Below are positions 20,250 through 27,910 of a stretch of 64,000 nucleotides of DNA, one piece after another (position 1 is the first letter of the stretch; each line of letters opens with the position of its first letter). Source of the DNA: DATHZQ01 sp963823505 (GTDB taxonomy: Bacteria > Actinomycetota > Acidimicrobiia > Spongiisociales > UBA5794); NCBI GenBank assembly GCA_963823505.1, contig CAWGLY010000005.1, positions 1,550,001-1,614,000 on the forward strand. Reading direction: 5' to 3'. Below the pieces are notes generated by a model. The model was given only the letters and a program-made list of their open reading frames with translations, was not told the origin of the DNA and did not search any database. The translations under genes and the position numbers were made by a program.

Positions 20250-20764
20250 GCGAGGTTCGCCACGCGAGCGGGCCTCGAGCCCGAGGCGGTGTTTCGACTC
20301 ATCGAACTCGGTCTGATCCCTCCCATCGATCAGCTCGATGACGAGAACATCCCCATGGCCCGCCTCATTGTCGAGCTCGAGCAGTCCGGCGTCTCGCTCG
20401 AACAACTCGCGGCCCTCGTCGCTGGTGGGAACCTCACGATCGAAAACATCGATCGCGCCTTCGTGAGATCGGCCCGGATGCGACGGGGCACGTTCTCGAG
20501 CGTTGCCGCCGAACTCGGGATGTCGGACGGCTTCGCCGAGGACATCCGTGTGGCGCTCGGCGTGAAGGACGCAGGACGGCGGCAGGATCCGTGGACGACG
20601 CCACAGTCGTGAGACTCCTCGCCGAGATGGTGGACCTCGGCGTTGGTGAGGTCATCGTTGCCAACCTCTTTCACGTGATGGCCGAGAACCTCCGCAAGAT
20701 GGCCAAGGCGGCCCCATCCGTATCAGCATGTGATCAGGGGCTGCGCCGCCCTGCCAACGGGTGA
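20250..20764 (+). pseudogene. Remnant of an adenylate-cyclase regulatory domain gene, frameshifted
   Basis: The first open piece (20250-20612) reads ATRAGLEPEAVFRLIELGLI, then LIVELEQSGVSLEQLAALVAG and FSSVAAELGMSDGFAEDIR. This is the helical regulatory module found in front of class III adenylate cyclases. The next segment continues in another frame from 20591 (VRLLAEMVDLGVGE, NLFHVMAENLRKMA) and stops at 20764. An in-frame stop precedes the first piece and no cyclase catalytic domain follows. I read this as a broken gene remnant. Confidence 0.55.
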
Positions 20765-20902
20765 TATCCGATCAACGTGGCTACGCACAGTGGTCGCGCG
20801 CCGCAACAAGCCGACCGATGTATCGCGCCTGGCCCAAGCCCATGACGCAACAACGAGAAACGGCACTACCGTGGTTGACTCCACCAATCAGGGGGCTTCG
20901 AC

Positions 20903-21265
20903 ATGATCACTTTGCTCGCAGGCTTGCCATCGAACGTGGTTGCCGCACAAGCCACAGGGCACGTCACAGCCGAAGACTACGAAACGATCCTCATGCCCGC
21001 CGTTGGTGAGGCTGCAGCATCCAAAGACAAGATCCGTCTGCTGTACGTGCTTGGTGACGGATTCGAAGGGTACGACATCGGTGCCGCGGTGGACGATGCA
21101 CGAATGGGGATGCACCATTGGGCGTCGTTCGACCGCATCGGACTCGTCACTGATCACGCCGCCTACGGAAGTCTGGCCAAAGCGTTTGGGTTCATGATGC
21201 CCGGAGAGGTGCGGGTCTTCCCGGCCAGCGCCCTCGAGGATGCCAAGGCCTGGGTGAGCGAGTAG
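20903..21265 (+). CDS. STAS/SpoIIAA-like protein
   Basis: A 120-residue single-domain protein of the SpoIIAA-like family (DUF3478 type). Typical features are GHVTAEDYETILMPAVGEA near residue 20, the central DKIRLLYVLGDGFEGYD, and a C-terminal GEVRVFPASALEDAKAWV. Family members are small soluble proteins with a STAS-like fold that may bind lipids or act as partner-switch elements; function here is unknown. GGGGG lies seven bases before the ATG. Confidence 0.82.
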   Translation: MITLLAGLPSNVVAAQATGHVTAEDYETILMPAVGEAAASKDKIRLLYVLGDGFEGYDIGAAVDDARMGMHHWASFDRIGLVTDHAAYGSLAKAFGFMMPGEVRVFPASALEDAKAWVSE

Positions 21266-21301
21266 GAAACCGACTCGCCGAATCGTCCTCCAGCCCACCG
21301 A

Positions 21302-21317
21302 GAGACTCGAGAGTCTC
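21302..21317. repeat. Short inverted repeat after the STAS-like gene
   Basis: GAGACTC and GAGTCTC are perfect inverted 7-mers separated by two bases, 36 bp beyond the stop codon of the STAS-like gene. There is no T-run. It may be a weak hairpin or the edge of the neighbouring transposon remnants. Confidence 0.4.
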
Positions 21318-21385
21318 ACGCGACGAACGTGGCCGGGAGTACCCGGACCTTCGCGATCGGCACTGTCCCGAGTCAGGCTTCTTGC

Positions 21386-21705
21386 TCAGATTTGCCGTCG
21401 GTCGGTTCGAGGGTTCGGGGTTTGCAGGTATCGCTCCAGGTGTCGTCGCCAGTCGGTGGCTTCGTGGGGTCGGATCCGGTTGTACTCGTCGATGAACGCT
21501 GCGACGTGGCCGGCGAGGTCGAGTCCGTCGTCGATGTCCCGAGGGTAGAGCCGTTCGTAGTTGAGGGCCTGGGACCAGCGTTCGACGACGCCGTTGGTCT
21601 CCGAGGCCTCGTGACGGGTTCTGACGTGACGGAACCAGGGTCGCTGACGGAACCAGCGGGCCACGGCGATCGACCGCATCGCCGGGCCGTTGTCGGTGAC
21701 GATGG
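21386..21705 (-). pseudogene. C-terminal fragment of an IS3/IS481-type transposase (DDE domain)
   Basis: Residues read SIVTDNGPAMRSIAVARWF, then TRHEASETNGVVERWSQALNYE and FIDEYNRIRPHEATDWRRH. This is the second half of an rve integrase core, including the second Asp (TDNG) and the Glu (NGVVERW). The N-terminal half with the first catalytic Asp and the DNA-binding part is gone. The fragment begins abruptly at its DNG codons, where a different transposase fragment starts on the other strand. Confidence 0.75.
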
Positions 21706-21712
21706 ACAACGG
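21687..21712. repeat. Inverted repeat at the junction of two transposase fragments
   Basis: CCGTTGTC (21687-21694) and GACAACGG (21705-21712) are perfect inverted 8-mers. Each arm encodes the DNG of a transposase catalytic motif, one per strand. It marks the breakpoint between the two insertion-sequence remnants and looks like a microhomology joint. Confidence 0.6.
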
Positions 21713-21838
21713 AACCGAACTGATTGCATGGGCACTGCGGGACTGGTGCCGCATTGCAGACACCGGCACCACCTACATCGGACCAGGGTCATCGTGGGAG
21801 AATCCCTTCGTCGAGTCGTTCAACGGTCGGGTCCGTGG
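21696..21838 (+). pseudogene. Internal fragment of a second IS3-family transposase
   Basis: The plus strand reads VTMDNGTELIAWALRDWC, then TTYIGPGSSWENPFVESFNGRVR. This is the D(35)E part of an IS3-type transposase with its Asp and Glu retained. After GRVRG the frame leaves transposase sequence and enters a truncated SRPBCC gene. Both ends are missing, so it cannot be active. It is a different subfamily from the fragment on the minus strand. Confidence 0.72.
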
Positions 21839-22243
21839 GCCGGCTACGCCGATTGGAACCCATACCACGTGCTCGTTGAGGGGCAGCCTGACATCGGGGA
21901 ACGCTTGATCGTTCACATCGAGAAACCCAACGGCGACACGGTGACCATCAGGCACCACGTCATCACCGTAGATCCAGAGCGTGAACTCACCTGGGGCGGA
22001 GGTCTGAGAGGCGTGTTCCACGGCGAGCACCGGTTCGAGCTGAGAGCAACCGGCGCCGGAACCCGGCTGATACACAGCGAAAGCTTCGACGGGTTCGCCG
22101 CCAGACGGGCGAAACTCGATTCAATCGAAGAAGGCTACGAAGTGATGAACCGGGCACTCAAGACGTGGGTCGAGGCGGGCATTGGGGCATCCCACGTCAC
22201 CGCTGGCACCGAACGCACGTCGATACCCCAATCGCTGTCATGA
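21839..22243 (+). pseudogene. SRPBCC-domain protein, 5' end lost
   Basis: From about 21842 the frame reads YADWNPYHVLVEGQPDIGER, VDPERELTWGGGLRG, FHGEHRFELRATGAGTRLIH and EGYEVMNRALKTWVE, a typical SRPBCC (START-like, polyketide-cyclase type) ligand-binding domain. The first strand and start codon, expected before YADWNP, are replaced by the transposase fragment. A chimeric reading frame joins the two, so an aberrant fusion protein could in principle be made. I treat it as broken. Confidence 0.65.
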
Positions 22244-22586
22244 ACTCGGTGTCGATTCGCCCCGGAACCCCAGCAGACCCACGCACCTTCCAACGCGCCA
22301 GATCGATCTCACACCGGTCGTCGTCGCTCACCCCGATACGCACGAACGCCGAGAGGTCACGCTGCCTGCTGTGATCAAGCCGCGCACGATCGAGGGCTCG
22401 CTCCAGCGCGTCGCGCAACGCGTCAGCGCCTCCTCCTCCCGGGACCGTGAAGTAGTCGAGGTCACGTGTCTGCCGATCGATGAGACCCTGCGCCAACAAA
22501 CCGCCGGCTCCGGCGAGAGCGAACCCCCGGGCCTCCGGCAACCCGCTGACCATCTCTGCGATACGTTGCTGAAGCGGCGTCAGCAA
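22197..22586 (-). pseudogene. Truncated AbiEii-type nucleotidyltransferase (toxin) gene
   Basis: The N-terminal 100 residues match the nucleotidyltransferase AbiEii/AbiGii toxin family: LTPLQQRIAEMVSGLPEA, FALAGAGGLLAQGLIDR, RDLDYFTV (metal-binding Asp pair) and EIDLARW. A full protein has at least 200 residues. After about residue 102 the sequence loses similarity and ends over the SRPBCC remnant. No AbiEi antitoxin gene is next to it. Probably an inactive leftover of an abortive-infection or toxin-antitoxin locus. Confidence 0.6.
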
Positions 22587-22611
22587 GACAACGAAACGCC
22601 TCGGTTACGCT

Positions 22612-23529
22612 TCAGCCAGTCCGCCCGTGCCTGACGGACATGCCGGGGCTGACCAGCAGGACGACGTTGCCCCGCTTGTGGCCTTGCTCCACGTATCCGT
22701 GCGCCTCAGCGGCCTCCTCGAGCGGGTAGATGCGATCGATGATCGGAGTGATCGCCCCTGACGCGAGAAGATCCCGAACGGCCAGGAGATCCTCGCGGGT
22801 CTCTTTCCTGCGTCGCTTCGTCGTAACGAACTCACCGCCGTTGGCCAGCATGCCATGCACCTTCTGGCGCTTCGTCTTCCCGACAGCGTCGAAGACGACG
22901 TCGAAGGTGAGCCCGGACTCGGTGAAGTCCTCCTTCGTGTAGTCGATCACCGCATCGGCGCCCAGGGAGACGACGAGGTCGGTGTTGGACGGTCCGGCCA
23001 CCGCGGTGACGTGGGCGCCGAGGTACTTGGCGATCTGCACAGCAAAGGTGCCGACGCTGCCCGATGCACCGTTGATGAGGACCCTGCTGCCCTGCCTGAC
23101 GCCACCGGTGCGGAGGAAGTCCAGGGCTGCCATCCCACCGACGGGCACTGGTGCGGCATCTTCGAACCCGAGCGAGTCGGGGATCGTCACTACCAGGCCA
23201 TCGGCCGGCACAGTGATGTACTCGGCATAGGATCCCTGCGCCAGCCCGCTCGTCGACCCGAACACCCGATCACCAACGGAGAACCCTGTCGCTTCCGCAC
23301 CGAGTTCCTCGACGACGCCGGCGTACTCATAGCCGGGCACGGACTTCGGGGTCTCCCCGAAGAGACGTGCGATCAGCTTCGGCATCTTGCGCATCACGAC
23401 ATCGCCGCGGGTGACGCTGGCCGCGTGGATGCGGATGAGCAGATCGGTTGGACGCGGGACGGGCCTCGGAACCTCCGATGGCGCCAGAAGGTCGGCCGAA
23501 CCGGCTCGCTTGAGTGTGATTGCCTGCAT
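22612..23529 (-). CDS. MDR-family NADPH:quinone reductase-like protein
   Basis: A 305-residue medium-chain reductase. Key features are PGYEYAGVVEELG in the GroES-like half, GASGSVGTFAVQIAKYLGA as the NADPH-binding loop, and VIDYTKEDF shortly after. No zinc ligands. GGAG lies nine bases before the ATG. It is a homologue of the MDR protein at 13932, with the same overall design but shorter N-terminus. Lies 48 bp downstream of the alpha/beta hydrolase gene on the same strand. Substrate unknown. Confidence 0.88.
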   Translation of the reverse strand: MQAITLKRAGSADLLAPSEVPRPVPRPTDLLIRIHAASVTRGDVVMRKMPKLIARLFGETPKSVPGYEYAGVVEELGAEATGFSVGDRVFGSTSGLAQGSYAEYITVPADGLVVTIPDSLGFEDAAPVPVGGMAALDFLRTGGVRQGSRVLINGASGSVGTFAVQIAKYLGAHVTAVAGPSNTDLVVSLGADAVIDYTKEDFTESGLTFDVVFDAVGKTKRQKVHGMLANGGEFVTTKRRRKETREDLLAVRDLLASGAITPIIDRIYPLEEAAEAHGYVEQGHKRGNVVLLVSPGMSVRHGRTG

Positions 23530-23577
23530 GGTGGTGCTCCTTTCGGGAAAGCGTGGTGGGTCGAGAACTCTGGACTG

Positions 23578-24828
23578 TCAGAACCCGACCGATCGATAGG
23601 TCGTCCGCGGTAGGTTCTGGTTTGCGGCCTTGAGCGCCTCGGCGGCACCGCGATCCGCTTCCAATTCGGCGAGCAAGAACGCCGACACGTAGTGGTTGAC
23701 GACGTCGTGGACCTCGTTGCGGTCCCAACCGGGGTTCGTGCAGAAACCGAGAGACACCAGCGACTCGATGCGTCGCATCTGCTCACAGCCCCCGGCGAAG
23801 ACCATGTGGTCGGCGCCGTTGAGTACGACCTCGGCCTTCCGAGCGCTCGAAGCGTGCTCGTAGGCGAGCCGGTTACCCCACTCGAGCGGCGAGTCGGTAT
23901 CAGCCGTGCCGCCGATCATCAGGACGGGCACGCTGATCTCGGCGAGCCCCGATGTACCGAACATGGCGGCGTCGCCGGCCACCGAGACGACGGCGTCGAT
24001 GCGGTCGTCGCCAGCGGTTGGCCACAGACCCGACGGAGTTGCGTCAAGACCAGCCAGGGCGGCCATGTCGTCGGCACGGTCGACCAGCGCATCGCATTGG
24101 AACTCCAGCGGATCCCCCGAGGAGATCTCGTGTTCGCATATGTCTCTGAAGCCATCCATGTCCAGTCGGGCTCCTGCGGCGGCGAGGGCGGTGTAGCCGC
24201 CGTATGAATGGCCGACCACGGCGACCGACTCGGTGTCGATGAGCCCGGCGAAATCGCCGCCAGCCCGGACCTCGTGCTCGAGATGGGAGAGCAGCTCGTC
24301 GACATCGGCGGGTCGGTCGATCGTGGCTCTCCACAGCCCTCTCGGGTCGAGCGACTCGCTGTGACTCGGTGCGGCCACGACGAAGCCGTGCGATGCGAGA
24401 TGCTCTGCGAGCCAGGCGTAGCTCGAGGGTGTGATCGCAAACCCGTGGGACACGATCACGAGCGGATACGGTCCGTCCGACGTGTCCGCAGCGGCTCCGG
24501 GTCTGGCGTGCCCGGTGAAGGTGGCGAGGGCCACGGAGCTCTCGGCACCGAGCATGTTGATTCCGTATGTGTAGGTGAGGTCGTGGACCTCGTTGGGCCG
24601 GTCCGTCGGGTACCAGAGCGTGAACGGCATCGGCGCCTCGTCGGCGGTCACGGTGCGGACACCGACTTGGTGCGGACCGGGCTCGGCAAGCGAGGCGGCG
24701 TCAGTGGTGGCAGATCCGCCCCCGCGGGCGGGGGCGGGGGGCGCCAGCAGGTAGGCGCTTGCCTGCGCCACCAACCCCACGACCACGAGGCCGACCACCA
24801 TGGCGATGAAGGTGAGTCTGCGGATCAT
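23578..24828 (-). CDS. Exported or membrane-anchored alpha/beta hydrolase (PAF-acetylhydrolase/dienelactone-hydrolase-like)
   Basis: About 416 residues. A hydrophobic N-terminus (RRLTFIAMVVGLVVVGLVAQ) acts as signal or anchor. The catalytic domain has the oxyanion region VIVSHGFAITP, nucleophile elbow VGHSYGGYTA, an acidic region in PVLMIGGTADTDSPLEWG and the catalytic His in NGADHMVFAGG. Four cysteines outside the core may pair after export. I chose the ATG at 24828, with AAGGA upstream, over an ATG at 24933 whose extra residues are not signal-like. An ester substrate is likely but not identifiable. Confidence 0.82.
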   Translation of the reverse strand: MIRRLTFIAMVVGLVVVGLVAQASAYLLAPPAPARGGGSATTDAASLAEPGPHQVGVRTVTADEAPMPFTLWYPTDRPNEVHDLTYTYGINMLGAESSVALATFTGHARPGAAADTSDGPYPLVIVSHGFAITPSSYAWLAEHLASHGFVVAAPSHSESLDPRGLWRATIDRPADVDELLSHLEHEVRAGGDFAGLIDTESVAVVGHSYGGYTALAAAGARLDMDGFRDICEHEISSGDPLEFQCDALVDRADDMAALAGLDATPSGLWPTAGDDRIDAVVSVAGDAAMFGTSGLAEISVPVLMIGGTADTDSPLEWGNRLAYEHASSARKAEVVLNGADHMVFAGGCEQMRRIESLVSLGFCTNPGWDRNEVHDVVNHYVSAFLLAELEADRGAAEALKAANQNLPRTTYRSVGF

Positions 24829-24966
24829 CCGTATCACGTCCTTCGATCCGTTGCGAGAGGCAGCTGGGAGGTTGTTGAGGAATCCGAGTTCAGGCTCGAC
24901 ACCTTGGTTGACAACGTTGATCTCTCGAAGCAAGGCGAGCCTTCGCCGTGATTAATCAACAACCTC

Positions 24967-25734
24967 CTACAGCGTCGCCTCGACGGGCGCATCGGCACGG
25001 CGGTGCCATGTGTCCTCGTCGATGCCCTTGGTCACCAGCCACAGGGTGAAGATCAGTTCGCCCGGCACGGCCACGATGAGTAGGAGGGTCGAGAGCATGT
25101 CTCCGGCGCCGGGGGCCACGATGGTGCCGTAGCTCTGGGCGAAATAGCCGATGCCGGCGAGACCGATCAGCGCACCGATGATCTTCGGGAAGAACCCGGA
25201 TCGGTACACGAGCCAGCCCGTGAGTACCAGCGAGAGCGCGAAGAAGAAGCCCCAGACGAGCACGACGTAGTCGTTGGCCTCCTGGAAGAAGAGGGCGAGC
25301 CCGTCACGCTGTTCCTGCGAGAACGCTGTCAGGTAGCCGGCACCGCCGACGGCGATGAGCGTGAGGATCGCAGTGAACACGTTGCCGGCGGCCATGACGA
25401 CACCCTCGGCGACCCGTGCGATCGATGCGCCGAACGACATCGATCGGCTCACGGGCCGCAGGATCACGTACAGGATTGCTGCCAGCACGATCTCGATAAC
25501 GAAGATCGTGGCTTCTCCGGCAATGCCCCAGCGGAACAGGGCCTCGTTGGCAGCGACGTTCTGCGCCGTGGTGGCTGCATCGCCGGGAACGACAAGCATT
25601 GACCGCACAGAGGTCGACAGGGGGTAGAGGACGAAGATCGCCAGGTACAGGATCCCGGCGAATCGTGCCAACTTCTTGATTGATCGCACATGGGTCGGGG
25701 TTTCGGCTTCTTGCTGTCGGGTGGCTGTCAACAC
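24967..25734 (-). CDS. DUF4386-family membrane protein
   Basis: A 255-residue protein with six or seven hydrophobic segments. The DUF4386 pattern is present: KKLARFAGILYLAIFVLYPLS near the start, LRPVSRSMSFGASIARVAEG in the middle and GALIGLAGIGYFAQSY near the end. Function is unknown in the family. The GTG start at 25734 has AAGGAGAA upstream. It is transcribed divergently from the MarR gene at 25854 and shares its operator region, so that MarR protein probably represses it. Confidence 0.85.
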   Translation of the reverse strand: MLTATRQQEAETPTHVRSIKKLARFAGILYLAIFVLYPLSTSVRSMLVVPGDAATTAQNVAANEALFRWGIAGEATIFVIEIVLAAILYVILRPVSRSMSFGASIARVAEGVVMAAGNVFTAILTLIAVGGAGYLTAFSQEQRDGLALFFQEANDYVVLVWGFFFALSLVLTGWLVYRSGFFPKIIGALIGLAGIGYFAQSYGTIVAPGAGDMLSTLLLIVAVPGELIFTLWLVTKGIDEDTWHRRADAPVEATL

Positions 25735-25771
25735 GGCGTTCTCCTTCTCGTCGCCCGATGATTCTTCCTAC

Positions 25772-25837
25772 AAAGTGTCTTGCAAGAAAGGTACTTTGGG
25801 AGTATGCTTCGAAACAGCCTTCCTGTCAAGACACTTT
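25772..25837. promoter_or_regulatory. Overlapping divergent promoters with inverted MarR operators
   Basis: AAAGTGTCTTG (25772-25782) and CAAGACACTTT (25827-25837) are perfect inverted 11-mers; TCTTGCAAGA (25778-25787) is a palindrome within the first. Plus strand: TTGCAA (25780-25785), 17 bp, TATGCT (25803-25808) drives the MarR gene. Minus strand: TTGACA (25829-25824), 17 bp, CATACT (25806-25801) drives the DUF4386 gene. The two -10 boxes overlap and each -35 lies over one operator copy, so both promoters would be shut together and also exclude each other. Confidence 0.7.
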
Positions 25838-25853
25838 CTAGTAAGATGCACTC

Positions 25854-26384
25854 ATGGCCACTGAAACAGACACACACGACGTCGTGGATGGGATCGTCGA
25901 CGACGTCTTCGCCCTCTATCCCGGAATCGAGGTGAGCGGCCTGCCGATCACCGGCCGTGTCATGCGGCTCGCCCGCTACCTGGAGGCGCTTCGAGAGCAG
26001 TGGCTCGGGGAGTTCGGGCTCACCGTCCCCGATTTCGACGTCCTCGCCACGATGCGGCGAACGGCCGGCAATGCCGCTGTCAACGTCCGTGAGCTCCAGC
26101 GATCGATGATGCTGTCCTCGGGCGGCACCACCAAGCGCGTCGACCGGCTCGAGCGTGCCGGCCTGATCGAACGCCTGCCCGACCCGAACGACCGTCGTGG
26201 CGTCCTGATCCGGCTCACACCTGCCGGCATCGAGCTGATAGACCAGACAATTCCAGCGATCACGGCGCACGAGAACGAAGTCGTCGGCAACGCGATCACC
26301 TCCACACGTCGACAGGACCAGGTGGCCGATGGCCTGCGGCGGCTACTCCTCGACCGGGAGCGCACCGAATCCGAGGATCTGTGA
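25854..26384 (+). CDS. MarR-family transcriptional regulator
   Basis: A 176-residue winged-helix regulator. Recognition elements are NVRELQRSMMLSSGGTTKRVDRLERAGLIERLPDPNDRRG, with the wing following. Likely binds the two inverted 11-mers upstream and so controls itself and the divergent DUF4386 gene. The stop codon overlaps the VOC gene start (TGATG), making a two-gene operon. The ligand is unknown; the neighbouring quinone reductase and hydrolase suggest a xenobiotic or oxidised small molecule. Confidence 0.9.
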   Translation: MATETDTHDVVDGIVDDVFALYPGIEVSGLPITGRVMRLARYLEALREQWLGEFGLTVPDFDVLATMRRTAGNAAVNVRELQRSMMLSSGGTTKRVDRLERAGLIERLPDPNDRRGVLIRLTPAGIELIDQTIPAITAHENEVVGNAITSTRRQDQVADGLRRLLLDRERTESEDL

Positions 26385-26809
26385 TGGATCGCGACTCGAA
26401 CACAGGTGGCGTCGCCCAACTCCGCTTGGTCGTGGAGGCTCATGACTTCGAGGCAACCGTGGCGTTCTACAACGGCGTCCTCGGGATGCCGATCGAATTC
26501 GCCGTGGCCAGCGAAGGCGGTGCGTCGGTGGTGGCGCTGCGGGCCGGCCGGGCGACCCTCGAGATCATCAACCCGGCGCAGCGCCGCCTCATCGACGACC
26601 TCGAGGTCGGCCGTCAGGTCAGTCGGGAGATCCGAGTCGCATTCGAGGTCACCGACACCGAAGCAGTGACCACCCGGCTGGTCGAGTCCGGAGCCGAGTT
26701 GGTCGCCCCACCGACTGAGACGCCGTGGCGGTCGCTCAACTCGAGACTCGAGGCACCGGCTGGCCTCCAGATCACCCTGTTCGAAGAACTCGACCCACCA
26801 AAGGTCTAG
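26384..26809 (+). CDS. VOC-superfamily (glyoxalase-like) protein
   Basis: A 141-residue single-chain protein with two beta-alpha-beta-beta-beta units: AQLRLVVEAHDFEATVAFYNGVLGMPIEF near the start and EIRVAFEVTDTEAVTTRLVESGAELV, LEAPAGLQITLFE at the end. These are typical of glyoxalase/bleomycin-resistance proteins; the metal ligands are not certain here. Coupled to the upstream MarR gene by a one-base overlap; a GTG at 26381 is an alternative start. Possible detoxification or drug-binding role. Confidence 0.85.
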   Translation: MDRDSNTGGVAQLRLVVEAHDFEATVAFYNGVLGMPIEFAVASEGGASVVALRAGRATLEIINPAQRRLIDDLEVGRQVSREIRVAFEVTDTEAVTTRLVESGAELVAPPTETPWRSLNSRLEAPAGLQITLFEELDPPKV

Positions 26810-26813
26810 TCCG

Positions 26814-27030
26814 TTTCCTAGCGGGGGTAGTGCGAAATGGCCTCGAGCGGCGCTTCGCAACACGGAAAGGCGACCGGGGGCAGGGCTCCGGTTGCTCGAG
26901 CCCACCTCGTGCAAGCTATCCGAACTGGTCGGCCGCAGGCCGACACCATGAAGCTGAGATTGGGGATCGAGCAGAGCCACAATCGACAGCGACCCCGACG
27001 CAGCCGGCAGTCTCTGGTTCAAATCCCCAG
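26814..27030. repeat. tRNA-like sequence pieces beside the initiator tRNA gene
   Basis: TTTCCTAGCGGGGG (26814-26827) matches 13 of 14 bases around the 3' end of the tRNA gene (27075-27088) in the same orientation. Near 27016 a GGTTCAAATCCCC stretch copies a T-arm sequence but on the opposite strand. No cloverleaf can be folded. It could be debris of a duplicated tRNA or of an integration site. No protein gene is seen in 26810-27079. Confidence 0.3.
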
Positions 27031-27037
27031 GGTTAGC

Positions 27038-27077
27038 AAATGAGAAAAGCCCGGCCTTCGGCCGAGCTGTCTCATTT
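27038..27077 (-). terminator. Rho-independent terminator of the initiator tRNA gene
   Basis: An inner GC-rich stem (CGGCC/GGCCG around a 3-base loop, extended by AGC/GCT) is followed on the minus strand by TTTTC. It is embraced by perfect outer 8-mers AAATGAGA (27038-27045) and TCTCATTT (27070-27077). It begins 3 bp after the tRNA 3' end. Confidence 0.8.
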
Positions 27078-27079
27078 CG

Positions 27080-27153
<74 letters not shown>

Positions 27154-27234
27154 TCGTGTCGGCGATGTTACCACAGCCCCGGACTCGGCCAGCCAGCGAA
27201 TCTGTCGCATTCCCGTGACAAGCTCTCACTCAGA

Positions 27235-27269
27235 CATGCACCTCGCATGAGGTTCATGCACTACGCATG
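27235..27269 (+). promoter_or_regulatory. Tandem palindromic operators of the VapBC-like operon
   Basis: CATGCACCTCGCATG (27235-27249) and CATGCACTACGCATG (27255-27269) are near-identical 15-mers offset by exactly 20 bp. Each is an inverted repeat ATGC-N5-GCAT. They lie 21 bp before the antitoxin ATG, as expected for binding by two ribbon-helix-helix antitoxin dimers on one face of the helix (autorepression). Confidence 0.7.
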
Positions 27270-27290
27270 TAGTCTGGAGGTGTGGCGAAG

Positions 27291-27506
27291 ATGATCCAAA
27301 TCAGGGATGTTCCGGACGAACTCCATCGAGCCCTGAGGATTCGAGCGGCCGAGGCAGGCCTTTCACTGTCGGCCTTTCTCCGGCGCGAGCTCGAGACGAT
27401 CGCCGAGCGCCGAAGCGTGGAGGCAGTGCTCAGCGAACTCGCCGGCAAGCGCACGCACGTCCCTGTTGAGGAGATCGTCGAGGTGATCAGAGAGGACCGG
27501 CAATGA
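27291..27506 (+). CDS. FitA/VapB-like ribbon-helix-helix antitoxin
   Basis: A 71-residue antitoxin. The RHH DNA-binding part is MIQIRDVPDELHRALRIRAAEAGLSLSAFLRREL; the C-terminal tail (HVPVEEIVEVIRED) would wrap the toxin. I chose the ATG at 27291 because GGAGG (27276-27280) is 10 bases upstream of it but only one base from the GTG at 27282. The stop overlaps the toxin start (ATGA). It should repress its own operon through the two palindromes upstream. Confidence 0.88.
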   Translation: MIQIRDVPDELHRALRIRAAEAGLSLSAFLRRELETIAERRSVEAVLSELAGKRTHVPVEEIVEVIREDRQ

Positions 27507-27895
27507 TCGTCCTCGACGCCTCGGCTGCTGTCGCCGCGCTCATTGATGACGAGGGAGGCGCCACCGCCCGGTTACACATGGCTGCGGCGACACAACGTCA
27601 TGCGCCCCATGTTCTCGATCTGGAGGTCGCCAACGCCCTCCGCAAGCTCGCATCGCGAGCACGGATCTCGGGCGAACTCGCCTCAGCCGCACTCGCCCAC
27701 TTTCGCCGGATCGATATCACCCGCTACCCGCATGAGCCGTTGCTCGATCGCATCTGGGAACTCCGCCACCAAGTCACGCCGTACGACGCCGTCTACATTG
27801 CTCTGGCCGAAACACTCGATGTTCCACTCGTTACCTTCGACGGTCGCCTCGCCGCCGCTCCCGGGATCACCTGCGAGGTCGCGTTGCTCGGCTGA
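27503..27895 (+). CDS. VapC/FitB-like PIN-domain ribonuclease toxin
   Basis: A 130-residue PIN-domain protein; such toxins are Mg2+-dependent RNases. Acidic residues are in place: Asp in IVLDASA, Glu in DLEVANALRKL, Asp in TPYDAVYIALAE and TFDGRLAAA. Translationally coupled to the antitoxin. Several VapC toxins cut initiator tRNA-fMet in the anticodon loop; here the tRNA-fMet gene lies next door, but target identity is not shown by sequence. Looks intact and probably active. Confidence 0.9.
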   Translation: MIVLDASAAVAALIDDEGGATARLHMAAATQRHAPHVLDLEVANALRKLASRARISGELASAALAHFRRIDITRYPHEPLLDRIWELRHQVTPYDAVYIALAETLDVPLVTFDGRLAAAPGITCEVALLG

Positions 27896-27910
27896 CGACT
27901 CCGCGCAACC

